Shown here: positions 1 through 11,233 of the stretch, one piece after another | Layout of the letters: each line of letters opens with the position of its first letter | Position numbering within the stretch: the first letter of the stretch is position 1 | Assembly (NCBI GenBank): GCA_020466095.1 | Contig: CM035806.1 | Location: 61,009,004-61,073,003 of the forward strand | Direction of reading: 5' to 3' | Length of the DNA: 64,000 nucleotides | From: Chlorops oryzae | Taxonomy: Eukaryota; Arthropoda; Insecta; Diptera; Chloropidae | The notes under the pieces: model-generated | Seen by the model: the letters and a program-made list of their open reading frames with translations, nothing else | The model's database searches: none | Told to the model about the DNA's origin: nothing | Program-made: the position numbers and the translations under genes

Positions 1-1844
1 ATTACTACCAGATGGAGCTCTTTTTAAACTTGCATTGAACGCAATCCGATATCGTTCGATTCAAAGATCATCCTTGTAAAAAAAAAAAGAGAAAAAAAAA
101 ACATATAAGGCTAAAAACCAAAAACATTCGACTGAATTTAACGCCTCATCAGTATGCGCAAGTGCAGCGGGTATAAAATTATGATAATATTTTAATAAAG
201 CGTACAGAAATAACCGCCATACATACTTAATAACCGTCTGTACGCCAGCGCCTCTCACCATTTCTCATTCATTTTGAACGGGGGAGCGGTGCAATAATCA
301 CGATAATCGCAACTTTCAAAACATACGGACAAGTGACAATCATTGTGCTTAATTGAATTCCGCGCTGCATTATAAATCATCATCAAATGCGGTGCTTAAG
401 CGTCTGCAACCTGACAACTTCCTCCGCATAATCCTTTCTCAATTGCTTCAATCGACCGAGACGGAGTTGTGTGTGCGGCTTTCCGCTTCGGGCCTGCGGT
501 ACTGCCAGCGCTCTGGGTGTGCGTTCCATGCACCCCACCGCAAGAAAATCCCTCACTGCCTGACTGCCTGAATGGGTGAATGGATGAATTGGCAAATGGG
601 CGAAAGAGTGAACAAACAAATAAACAGGAATCATAATACTCATACTTCGGTATGGAGAACAAAGCCTTCGCGTCAACCACCCTCCCAGAATCGATCATCG
701 CAATGTCTCAACGTCTCTACGGTTGGCAATTCGGTGAGTTGGCAGGCTGCCGAGCTGCCAAGCTGGTGCGCTTGTGAGCTGGTGAGTCGGTGTATCGGTA
801 TATCGGTGATTTGGCGAATCGGTACTCTTGCCTGTCGTTGATGCTGTTGCTATTGCAGAGATTCGAGAGCGCTTTTTATTGTTCGATGAGTGCACTTATA
901 GCAAGGCTCTTACGGGGCTGCGGGTAGTACTTACAATTGAAAATACAATAAGACGAAAAGGCGGCTTTCGACTGCCTGTAATTTCCACACTTGTGCTGAC
1001 ACATTCGATGGGCGCAGCAAGGCAAAGGCAAAGGCAAAGGCAAGCCAAGCCAAGGCAAGGCATCGGTGAATCGAAATCAACATCAGAGGAATATTGGTGA
1101 CGGCTTAGCGATGCGATGCGATTCCCATATAAATCGCAGCCTCTCGATTTTATTTTATTTTGTTTTATTGCCGTCAAATAAGAGGCTTAGGCTATCAAAC
1201 GAGCAAACGACAAAACGGCAGGAATAAATGAACAAATGAGGCCGAGTGTGTTGGGATAATGGGGATGAGCCACTTGCTCTTTGACGATATACCACGATGC
1301 CACAAAGGACGGTACGAAAAGAAAAAGAATAAAATAAAATTGAAAAGGAATAAATCGTGCAGAAAATATAACAACAAGTCCTCCAAGTCCTTTTCATGTC
1401 CTTCAAGTTTTTTTTTTTAATTTCATTTTTATTTTTTTTATTTTTATATATTCCTTTTGTATTTTGATGTGTTGGCGTTTACGCAATTGTGAAGCATTGT
1501 GAATAAGGTAATATCTCAACACACTTCATTCACCGAGAAGTTCTTAAAGAAAATACAAGTATGTATTATGTCTTGTCTGGAGAACAAAGAAAGGGAGAGG
1601 CATTGAGACCAGCAAGGATTTGACTTTTTTTTTATACCGGAAATTATTTTATTTGTCACTGATTAGTGCTGACCAATTTTATTTGGCTTAGATTGAAACC
1701 ATTTTAGGAAATCTTTTGACCTCGGATTTTTTTCTTTCTTTTTTTTGCCAGAAAACTCTTCAATGGGATTCGTTATAGAATGTAGTTAGTAGTATAGTAT
1801 AGAAAATTTATTATAGAAAGACGGGTAAAGCTTAAATTTTGCTA
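1..1844. other. intergenic, low-repeat
   Basis: I see no supported gene here. The stretch has higher GC and fewer poly-A/T runs than most of the window, with short imperfect direct repeats such as the GGTGAGTCGGTG / TCGGTGATTTGG series around 725-825 and the GGCAAAGGCAAAGG series around 1018-1055. It may be single-copy flanking DNA. The short open frames overlap each other on both strands and match nothing I recognise. Confidence 0.5.
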
Positions 1845-2292
1845 CACACAGAAAAATATGACCCCATAAAATCGATAAGATCCCCTTATTGAACGATTTT
1901 ATAGAGAAATCTTCTTAAACTATATGAACGATGTGCTTTTTCCATAGAGAAAACTCTTTGAATGCATAGAGAAAATCTTATTGAATCATTTTAATAGATA
2001 TCCTCATATATTTAATGTGAATATCTCATTATTTCTGTTGAAGAATATGGAAAACTTCTTGATATAGTCAAATAATAAGGTGACCATATCAATCAAACTA
2101 TGTGACATTCTTATAAAAGTGACCTTTTGATAAGTTATCCTTATCGCTTTAAGAAGAAGCCTTTTTAATATAAAAAGCAAGACTTATTGATTTCAAAAAG
2201 TATGTGAATTCCGTATTCATTCCATAGTTTAAAAAGACAAACCAGTTTTTTTGCACTTACATTGATATAAGCAATCTAGCAAGCTGAAATCA

Positions 2293-2366
2293 TATCTCGC
2301 GATGGCGTAGTTGAAGTGTGCTAGACTTGTAATCTGGAAGGTCCGGGTTCGAACCCCGCCGCAGGC
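2293..2366 (+). repeat. degenerate tRNA-like module (Thr-TGT-like)
   Basis: An A-box-like TGGCGTAGTTGAAGTGTGC, an anticodon arm with loop CTTGTAA, and a strong B-box/T-arm CCGGGTTCGAACCCCG follow each other at tRNA spacing. The acceptor stem does not pair convincingly, so I do not call a functional tRNA. It sits in the centre of an inverted-repeat element. Confidence 0.6.
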
Positions 2367-2660
2367 CAAAGAAGTTGTGTAAAAATTGTGGATAAAACAG
2401 GCAAGTAAATTTCGAAGGGAAAAATACGGCGAGCAGAAAGAGTAAGTTGGACACGAACCAATAAAACAAGTTGCTTTCGTCGGGCCTTTCCGAAACGTCA
2501 CGCATAAGCTCTTTCAAGAAATTCCTAAAGAATCTTTTTTTTAATTTTTTAATCATAAAAACTTTGGTAAAATCTTTTGTTTCTCAGTTTTTCAAATAAT
2601 GTAAATGTTAAATAATCTACTTTTCCCAAAAAAAAAAAAAAAAAAAAAAAAAACGACGCT

Positions 2661-2692
2661 CGCTGGAGCAGGGATCGAACCCGCCGACCTGG
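2661..2692 (-). repeat. partial tRNA-like module (T-arm only)
   Basis: The reverse complement contains GGCGGGTTCGATCCCTGC, a B-box/T-arm like that of tRNAs, facing the + module about 300 bp to the left. No A-box is recognisable, so this is a remnant. Confidence 0.45.
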
Positions 2693-2871
2693 TTTTTTAC
2701 AAGAATTCATATCAAAATGATAAGTTATCTTCTTGAATTTTCGTTCAATTTTTCGTTAAAATAAACAATAAGTTTTTCTCTATGGTTTCAATAAGACAAT
2801 CTTCTTGGATAAAAACCATAGAGAAATCTTATTGTTTTTCTTCCATTTTATGTGGTATCGTTTTCTCTGTG

Positions 2872-3676
2872 TACATACAATTTTATGAAGAAGGATCCTT
2901 AATCTTGATGTTCGATTGCGCTCGGGGACTTTATATGGAAATTCAGGTAAATTCACACGGGGGAAAAAAACTTACTAAATTTTTTCGGCGTTATAAGATT
3001 GTTCTTTTCCTTCATTTAGTGTCATATTGATCCCATAGTATAAGACTTTTTCAAAAACTCCGTAAGCCGAAAATCCGTAAATTTTTTTGAGATTTTTGCA
3101 ATCTGTAGCTACAAGATGGAGCTTTTCCAGATCAGTAAGTACTATTAGTATCTTGTTTAAGTTTAGAGCTAAAGCTTTGTCATTGATAGGAAAATGAAAT
3201 ATTTATGCGGGCAACTTAATTATCGGCTACACTTTTTGAGATCGATTTCAAACCGATCTGCAGTCAATCTGACAAAACCATATAAAAGGTTTTGCGACAT
3301 TAAACCAGGGAATGAAACCGTTACCGCTACCGTTACACTTTACCCGATTTACCCTTTCATTCGGAGCTACCGTAACCGCTACTGCTACCCAAGCTAGTCA
3401 CTGCCGGTAAAGACAATTTTACCGGTAATGGATTAAAGCTGGTTGGCCCAAGTTTCATTTTTTGTGAATTTTATAACTACATACATATATTCGTATATAT
3501 GTATATGAATTTACCTGTAAACTTCTCTGTGCTATTTAACATATTCCCAGAAAAATGGGACCAGTATGACAACTAGAGTATCTTAAAGGCAGATACATAT
3601 CTCTTGTATATGGAAAAATTCTCAGTAATCTCATCGGTGACGTGTCTACATATGGGTAACCAGTGTCACACATGAC
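2872..3676. other. intergenic, no gene seen
   Basis: No supported gene. A degenerate run of ACCGTTACCGCTACCGTTAC-like units lies at about 3315-3395 and reads as cryptic simple sequence. Confidence 0.4.
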
Positions 3677-4386
3677 CAGCGTTGCCAGGTCTCATAATTT
3701 TTTATGAGATCTACTTACTTTTCGTTCAATCTCCTACCCTACTAACTTTTTCCTAAAATCTCCTACTTTTGCTCTTTTTATCCCAACCCTGAAGAAAATT
3801 CGAGTGGAAAACTGTGGCGTTTTTCTAGTTCAAACTTCACCAGAACTAGTTCTCCATTATAGCCCTTCCAATATATAATATTGTAGAATTTTAAATATTA
3901 AAATAAGAATTGGTGGTCAACAAATGACTAGTGTAAAAGACCTCATTAGTACTCGTCGATAGTCCAAAAAAAAAAACTTCGATACTATCGATAGTAAAAA
4001 AATAAATAAAAATATTATATTATTATTATTATATTAGGTATTATTATACTATATGCAATCCAAACCAGAGCTACTGCGTCAGATCGCAAAGAAAGAAAAA
4101 CATGGTACTCAAAAAGCGAATCTTGACAATGACAGTGACGTCGTTAACGACGACGATGACGTTTTTGTTAACGAATACTTAAATATGTCTATTGGATAAA
4201 ATTCGTCGATTTTTTTTCTAAATAAAAAACTGAAATAGAGATCCTTTTTTGATCCTTTCTTTCTCTCTTCAAAATCCCGCGAAATCATTACATTTCTCAG
4301 GAAAACCCTTTTTTCCATGAAAAAAATATGGCATCATTATGTATGTATAATTGATTGTATAACATAACCGAACATACCTATATGTA

Positions 4387-4936
4387 CCCAGCGGGAAATG
4401 TCACCCTGACATCACCGGTGAGGTCAGGGTGACTTGTCACCCTGGCATGCGTGACAATTCGTAGGACGCCTAGCATGACATTTGTACAGGAGCTTGGCAG
4501 TGATTTCACCGGTGACGATGTCATGCTAGGAGGTGCGATAGCGAAAAAAGCATTTGAGAGCAGCACATTGCTCTTTTTCTCTTTAAATGTCAATTTATAG
4601 AAACCAGTTTGATAACTCTCTTCTTTCCGCTCTCTTTGAATATTTCGAAAATTTTTAAAAATCTATTTTTAACAATTTTTGTTCGCCTCAGCCAGGGATC
4701 GAACCCGCGATCTTCGGATTATGAGTCGAGCACTCATCATCTACGCCACTTCATGCTAACGTTCAACTGACGCTAAGACCTTATTTAAACTTCAATAGCC
4801 AATGAGATTCAAGCACATGAACAGCATCCCTCCACGATGACATGTCCTCCAAGATGTCATGCATGGCAATGTCACCTGTATGTCATCGATAACATTACTG
4901 ATGCCATTGTCATGCAGGAGATAATTTTCCGCTGGG
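4387..4936. mobile_element. nested MITE with TA duplication and tRNA-like module
   Basis: Termini CCCAGCGGGAAATGTC and the inverted TTTTCCGCTGGG lie next to TA on both sides. Internal motifs TGTCACCCTGACATCACC, GATGTCATGC and similar recur in both orientations. The element lies within the hAT-like element 3677-5153 and is therefore younger. It contains a - strand tRNA-like module at 4689-4757. Confidence 0.7.
4689..4757 (-). repeat. degenerate tRNA-like module (Met-CAT-like)
   Basis: On the - strand: an A-box-like TGGCGTAGATGATGAGTGC, an anticodon arm containing GACTCATAATCCGAAG (CAT anticodon position, as in elongator Met tRNA), then a T-arm GCGGGTTCGATCCCTGG. The outer stem is not convincing. 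The module lies inside a MITE. Confidence 0.6.
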
Positions 4937-5153
4937 TAGATAAAAACAAATTCGTCAACATATACATCAATACATCAACGTCTAAAAATACATTAATATA
5001 TCTATTTAAAGTTGAAATGTTTTTATTTCAATGTTTAAATAAATTTAAAAAAAGGTTGTAGATCTCCTAGTTTTGAATTATTGTAAGATAGGAGATCTAC
5101 TAACTTTGGAAATGAAATCTCCTACTTTTAAAAATTAAGACATGGCAACGCTG

Positions 5154-6202
5154 CACATGACTTCCCATACAAATTTTTATATGAGTTTGAAACTCTTCTT
5201 TGAATGCAAAACTGTCTTCTCTTTTTCTCCTTGCAACTTTCAAAAATTTTCATTTGTACCTATGTAAATCTGTTTTTTCTTGCCGAACTCAGAATTCACT
5301 GGCAGGGGCAGATTAAGACAATTTGCCGCCCTAGGCTGTTGTAATTCTGTCGCGTCAGACAGCAGCCTAATTTTCGCCTTTTCTTTTATTGATGTATTGA
5401 CGGTCAGAATTTGCCGCCCCTGGAAATTTATCGCCCTAGGCAGCTGCCTATGTTGCCTATTTGGTAAATTTGGCTTTGATTCATTTAAAGCTAACATCTT
5501 ATTAAAATGCAGATAGCCAATGGGAATACAGAATGTGAAGAGCTCTCTTCTACCATGACATGTCCCATAAAGGGTCATGCATGACACAATCATTATTATG
5601 TCACTGATGAAATCGATGATGCGTTTTTCATGCAAAGGAAGTATTCTCCTGGTCTGTATGACAAAGTACTCTGTTAAAAAGGAATAAAAGAATACATTGG
5701 ATATAAAATTTGTATTAAAAAGACACCAACTGCAGGTAAAATCCTAGGTTTTTATAAAAAAACATAAAAATTTTTAATTTTTTCCATCTGAACCTACCAT
5801 GAATCGATGAAATATCACCCAGTAAATTCATTGCAAAGCAGGATGATCCAGCAGGGCTAACGCAAACTACACAAAATACTTCAACTCACTGCACTCAAGG
5901 CGTACCCAGTAGAACGATTGGGGGCACCACACAGCGGATGGACTCCATACATTTGCTGTAAAAAATCAGAAGGATTTTCCCAAGGCAATAAAATTTGACA
6001 TGAACGTGTCCTTGCATTACGCGTACAAACTTCTTCTCTAAAATGGGCAATGACAATGTCGGCAAACCTTGGTCAAGTTCCGGGGCTGTCGACGCCTCAT
6101 AAGATATCAACAGCTACATGGAAACCAACACAAAGGGGTCGTCCCAAGACCGGACGGAATCGCAAAACTCGGTTCTGTGGTTGTCGATCCCTCTGGCTGT
6201 AT
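5154..6202. other. intergenic with a hAT-like MITE relic
   Basis: At about 5300-5465 there is a relic with GCCGCCCTAGGC and CGCCCTAGGCAGCTGCCT motifs and a CAGGGGCAGATTAAGAC start, which resembles a decayed hAT MITE; I could not find its target duplication. The open frames here are not supported as genes. Confidence 0.4.
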
Positions 6203-7087
6203 CATCCCTGCAGTAATGAAATGGTTTCGGATCAAAAGCGATCGATCCTAGGTGGGTCCCATTAGGACCAAACTAGAACCGATCCCAAATTTATATGAAC
6301 CGCGATCCATCTAGGGTTAACCTCTATCCAACCGACCCTCGTCCAATCCCAAAATGAGCGTGGGGGGGTCAGTTCGTTCAAACTTGTAATTGTTTTGCTT
6401 TGCTTGATAGGTAGAGATGAGCAGTCATGCCGAAAAAATCTTTGAAATATGCATGGTTGATGGTTATCGATTACACTGTGGTAGTCGAAAAAATTTGCAT
6501 CGTGCAAACCGGCGCAGTCGGATCCGGCTCGGTCCCCCGAGTACAACAGTACCAAGCACTAGGCTAGGTTAGCTCGAGTTTGCGAAATATTCAACATTTT
6601 TTGCCAACATTTTACTGTTAACTTTTCAGTTATATTTTTTCAATTTTAAAGGCTTTGGACGCTCTTTTAAAGTTGGTTAACTAAGCCAGACTGAAACATA
6701 AGTATCATTTAACTCAATTAAATCAATTTACTCAATCAAAGGCACGTTCTATTGGTTTTTTTTTTGCAATTTTACGCATTTTCTAACATTACCCTAAATG
6801 TATGCTATAAATTTTATTAAAGTCGAAATATTAAAATGTTAAAATCATAAAATTAAATGTTCCTGATTTTTATAGCATAACAAATGTGATGCAAAAATGT
6901 GATGGAAATGAATTGTTTGAAGAACTGAAATCGTTTATCGTTAATCGTAAGTAAAGTGTTATCGCTCATCTTTAGTTTTCGTTTCAAATCTGTGCAGTTT
7001 CAAATCTCGTGCGTGCTCGTGTTTGAAATTTTAAATGTATAAATTTTTACAAGAAAAAGACTGAATAAAGGTGTGTGTATTAAAAAT

Positions 7088-7771
7088 ATGAATAAAAGAA
7101 GCTACAAAAGAGTTATTAAATGCGAAACTGAAGCGTACAAGCAGCGGTTAAGTGCAGCTGCAACATCTCGACCGCGTGCTGAACTTGAAGAGATTTCTGT
7201 GGAAATTTCCTCTGATGGGCACGATGAAAGTGGGAACTTTGAAGAAATTGAAAGTGATAAAGCGTTGGTGCAAAACGTTCAAAATGAGCCGGTGGCAAAA
7301 ATTCCTCTAACTACCAAGCTTAAAAATTAGTTTATAAAGGAAAAACCTACGCGCAAGTGCTTTGAAAGCCTTTTGAAAATTCTTAATGAAGAGGGTCTGT
7401 GCGTGGCTTTATCAGCAGAGAAAATTGTGGGAAAGAGGGAAAAAATTGTCATAAAATATATTTCTTCCGGGAGTTATTTGCATATTGGATTGGAAAATCA
7501 GTTAAAAGCGCTCTCTCATATACTGGAAAAATATGGGAGAACAGAAATGGATGTCAATGTTGACGGCTCACCACTTTTTAAAAGTTCGCGCGTTCAACTT
7601 TGGCCCATTTTAGTAAGAATTGTCAACGTTGAAGAAAAAATTGAAGTTTTCCCGGTTGGAATTTTTTTAGGTACGAAAAAGCCAAGTTGTGTGGAAACAT
7701 TTCTTCATGATAATTTCTTTAATAATGGAAAAACAGTAGAAAAAAAAAAAAAAAGCAGCCAAAGAAATTAA
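7088..7771 (+). pseudogene. decayed transposon protein, N-terminal part
   Basis: One continuous frame from the ATG at 7088 is broken only by an in-frame TAG at 7328-7330 until it runs out in an A-rich tract near 7740. The second half reads YISSGSYLHIGLENQL, then NVDGSPLFKSS and WPILVRIV, then VGIFLGTKKP. From memory this pattern (HFGLEK, then VDGLPLFKSS, WPIL, VGxxxGxxKP) marks a widespread arthropod transposon-associated protein with no standard name known to me. The acidic N-terminal third is lineage-specific. The C-terminal part is missing, with the nested hAT MITE starting 49 bp downstream. The frame lies inside the element 6203-8706, so it is probably that element's own transposase or accessory gene, now dead. 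Confidence 0.6.
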
Positions 7772-7819
7772 ACCGAATGAGACAAATGAAACTTCTGTTT
7801 GAGTTTAACATAGCACAGG

Positions 7820-8251
7820 CAGGGTTCGAAATATACTCTGATCGGAGTAGATCTACTCCGTTTTTTTTTAAATTTTTGAAATCTACTCCGCCACTACCCT
7901 ATACCTGAAAGCTACTCCGATTTTTTCACTTCACCAAACTCAAAATATTTTTGTCTATGTCACGATTTAGACGTAATGAGAACGAGTTTTTTGTGTTCCC
8001 TCGTTCGCAAACAAATTGTTGTTTTCCATACAGATGTCTCTGTATCTAAATCTTGACTGATGGAGATAAAAAAATTTAAAAAATAAGTAAATGTAAGTTA
8101 TAAATGTTTGCTTCAAATAAATTGTTGACATTTTCTTTCTTTTTTGTGCGAAAATGAGAAATTCCAATTTACTACCCAAAAATTCATTTCTACTCCGAAT
8201 TTTGTGGTCTTCTAAATACTACGAAATGGGATTTCCGTAGTCCGAACACTG
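7820..8251. mobile_element. 432-bp hAT MITE, 8-bp TSD AGCACAGG
   Basis: The left end CAGGGTTCGAAAT and right end CCGAACACTG are inverted relatives. The octamer AGCACAGG occurs directly on both sides (7812-7819 and 8252-8259). Repeated CTACTCCG motifs lie near both ends. There is no coding capacity. It is nested in the element 6203-8706. Confidence 0.85.
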
Positions 8252-8706
8252 AGCACAGGATTGCTATCTTTGATCTCCTTTTTTCTTATATGTAAGTTAT
8301 TTTTAAGAAAAAGTCAAAGGATTTGTGACTTTTTGTTTGTTTTTTTTACTCATTTTTTTTTACATTTCGCTTTCTTCACCTAGCATTATCTTTTTCTGTG
8401 TTCTAGTATTTAAGTTATTGTTAAGAAACACGCTGAAGAAAAGTCATAATTTTTTGTTGTATTTTTTTTTTTTATTAAAAACAATAAAAAGAAAAAAAAA
8501 AGAAGTCACCCTCATTCAAAGGCAAAGGGACTAACCTCCGATCGACCCGCAACCGATCCCACACGCTTTAAAAACGGATCGGTTGTTTTTCTAGGACCGC
8601 ACCATGTTAAAAGAGACCAGTTCAACGTATGGAAAGGCGATCGGTCCTTACCTCTTTAGGATCGATCTGCGGTCAATTCAGGGTCGATCCCTTTTACTAC
8701 AGGGAT

Positions 8707-10242
8707 GTTTAAGGTGATATGGTTAACCTTTTGTACATTCTCACCCACAATACACTACCAGTTTGATCTAGTATACCCGAACAAGCTGATGGTGGCGGTT
8801 TGACTAGGAGCAACGGTTAAGGCAAACCCATTAACTCCCGAGCTTGTTTGCTTTTTAATCGTCCTTTCGGAAATTGTCGAAATCGTGTAGGGCTCAAATA
8901 ACCTCAAATTATTCAGTCCAGACCTGCTTGGTAGGACACCGAAGCGTTCTAAGTCTCAGAGGCTATGTTACAGCCGTCTATATCTCTTACTTTGCTTTCT
9001 TATGCTCAAAGAGACCCCGTGAGGCCAATCCTCTCTACGGGCGTGCTCATGAACCTTCTAAGTTTTATCAAGAACATCAAGCAATATCATCACATCAAAT
9101 ACAATCAGTGAAAATTGTTTATCTGTGTTGCTATCGAACAACAAAATTGAAACGCTGAGGAGAGAAAATTTGTTTACATCGACGTTTTTTCACGCATTCG
9201 GGCGTGTGTTCACACTCGATGGGAATTTCGGGCTCATGGAGACATGGTCACGTGCATGACGATTTGAAATTAACGCCTAACATGTTAACATCTGCAAATA
9301 TTTGCTTATCACTTTCAAATTGGTCTGATCATACAAACCAAAAGTACGAGAAAGCAGAATGCAGAAAGCAAACACGCTCCAAGGACATTAAGGACGGAAG
9401 TGTGTATTTGCACTGGTTGCCATCTAAGCAAAGAGGTACTTTGATCAGCGGCCCCGTGCACGTTGCCGTTTAATGAAATTCCGGTAACGAATTAACGAAT
9501 TCATTTCGAGTAGACAAGGACACCGGCTGACACACAGCTCACACACCGCACACCATTGACACGCCATTCACAGACGATTCAAAGCACCGCTGAAGTGCGA
9601 ATTACAACTCACTTCGTTGGCGATTCTACGGCACGTGTTCGGAGTATTTTTATTACCCGATCCTGCTGTGCGACCCACAGCTCTCGATGGTGACCATAAC
9701 TATGGTGCTGCGTTCAATGAACGCTCATGACATGGTCCTTTCTGAGTAATTGAGGTTAAAAATTAATTTTACGTGACAAAATTTTATAAATAAAATAATA
9801 TCCTTTACTGTCCTGGAAAAGTCCCCAGCAATAAAATGTAATATGTTTGCATTAGAGAAATAAAAAGATTATTAAGAGACACTATTGTTTTTTTTTTTTT
9901 GTGTGTCTGTGTATGTATGTATATGTTAAAGTGAGATTTTGAGCTCCTGATGATCAGAATGTATGACCGTTGATGGTATTTCCCTAATTGCTATTGAAAC
10001 TAATTGCGTATAGTGGACAAGAAGTCAGTTCCAAGCTGGAAGACAATCACACTGATTCCATAAACAAAGAGTCTCTTTAAAGACCTATTTTATTCAATAT
10101 GGAGAATTCAATAGCCCGTGGTGGGCTGAATTATTGCTTCGATCCCGAGTTGAACAAAGTTTTGGTAGGGAGAAGAAGAAACTTCTTAACTAACAAAATA
10201 AGTAGTAGGAGGATGAAGATTTGAAATTCTCAGCAGCCTCGT
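8707..10242. other. intergenic, no gene seen
   Basis: Mostly low-repeat sequence. GC rises at about 9180-9740. Short overlapping open frames carry no motif I recognise. No inverted-repeat ends were identified. Confidence 0.4.
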
Positions 10243-10297
<55 letters not shown>

Positions 10298-10302
10298 GAA
10301 AG
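10243..10302. repeat. (GA)n microsatellite
   Basis: About 60 bp of GAGAGA with a few AAAG and ATAGAG interruptions. Confidence 0.9.
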
Positions 10303-11095
10303 GCATGGGTCAAAGGGACGATTTGCACTCATGGTCAAACTGCATGGGAAGGCTCATATTTCTTCTTTTTTTTTTCAATTCAAACTGAAAATTTTTTTAC
10401 ACTCTCTTGGGAGAGGAGAATACTTAAGACATATTTTATTCCTTCTTCGGTATTTTCGAAATTCTTTTTCTACTCTGAAATTCTTCTCTATGGATCTGCT
10501 CTTTGAGAGATATGTTACAATACAGAACTGGGAATTCGTCGATGCGGTGTCCACCGCAAAATTCAATTCTAGCTTCAATTGGGAACCTTGAAAGACATCT
10601 TAAAATCGTTGCCGAAATCTGTTCCGATTTAGTTTCCTTCTGCGATATATTCGCTCTTAACAATGCTTGAAATTATGTTCTCGGACTTCTGCCACTTTAG
10701 TGGTAGATCTACCACTATTTTCACTTTCTACAACTTCTACCACACTAGGTCCAAATCTACCACTTTTGTTTTTTTTTTTTACGCATTTATGCATTTGTTT
10801 TATTTAATTTATGATCATTTAGAATAATTGAGATCATAAAAATGTCGTTTAATGTTATATTTTATTGAAAAATATGTTGGCGCTTCCTATTGTTAAGAAT
10901 GTTGTCAAGAATGGCAGTATTGGCACTTAACGACATCCAATAAATATTGACAAATTTGTTTTTAACAAGAGAAAATACCTAAAAACATGTAAGTTTCCCA
11001 ATATTCTACATTATCAGATGAAATATACTGTATTAATATTTAAAACAATTTTAGATCTACCACTATTTATATAAATCTACCACTGCTTATAGGTA
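10303..11095. repeat. probable decayed hAT-type relic with CTACCACT motifs
   Basis: Between about 10690 and 11090, TCTACCACT / AGTGGTAGAT motifs cluster at both ends in the same style as the CTACTCCG and TCTCCTAC elements to the left. I could not fix termini or a target duplication. The rest of this interval shows no gene. Confidence 0.4.
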
Positions 11096-11233
11096 CAGTC
11101 GAACTTCCGTATAGTGAACGTCTATACAATGAAGTTCTCCCTACTATGAAATAATTTCAAACGCACAGCACACTTCAATAAAATGTAGTGATTTTCTGGT
11201 CCCGTGCGACTTCATTATAAGGAAGTTTGAATG
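11096..11233. mobile_element. 138-bp pogo/Tigger-like MITE, TA duplication
   Basis: The left end CAGTCGAACTTCCGTATAG and the right end CTATAAGGAAG-type inverted copy (CTTCATTATAAGGAAGTTTG) form an approximately 24-bp terminal inverted repeat. TA flanks both ends. The CAGT start and TA duplication resemble pogo/Tigger-type elements. Confidence 0.65.

Larger units (their letters stand above)
1845..2871. mobile_element. TA-flanked inverted-repeat element with two tRNA-like modules
   Basis: Imperfect terminal inverted repeats are visible: the left end begins CACACAGAAAAATATGAC and the reverse complement of the right end begins CACAGAGAAAACGATACC; both continue into CATAAAAT. TA lies outside each end, consistent with a TA target duplication as in Tc1/mariner-like elements. 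Subterminal motifs of the AGAGAAATCTTATTG kind recur in both orientations near both ends. The centre holds a + tRNA-like module (2293-2366) and a - one (2661-2692), separated by a long A run. There is no transposase, so it is non-autonomous. It shares its terminal CACxGAGAAA theme with 22702-26694 and 57019-57925. Confidence 0.65.
3677..5153. mobile_element. hAT-like non-autonomous element, 8-bp TSD
   Basis: The left end is CAGCGTTGCCAGGTCT and the right end is the inverted AGACATGGCAACGCTG. Both are flanked by the identical octamer CACATGAC (3669-3676 and 5154-5161). An 8-bp duplication with CAGxG termini is the hallmark of the hAT superfamily. Subterminal TCTCCTAC / GTAGATCTCC motifs repeat near both ends. 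No intact transposase is present. A separate MITE (4387-4936) is nested inside. Confidence 0.85.
6203..8706. mobile_element. inverted-repeat transposon with decayed coding region
   Basis: The left end CATCCCTGCAGTAATGAAA matches the inverted right end CATCCCTGTAGTAAAAGG. GATCGATCC / GATCGGTCC motifs recur many times within about 200 bp of both ends (6230-6400, 8530-8700), a typical subterminal repeat layout. The interior carries the broken reading frame at 7088-7771 and a nested hAT MITE at 7820-8251. No clear target duplication was seen, so the exact boundaries are tentative. Confidence 0.5.

Noticed and set aside
5240..5635. 131-codon - strand frame as a gene
   Set aside because: It overlaps a MITE relic, has no recognisable motif and an opposite-strand frame of similar quality.
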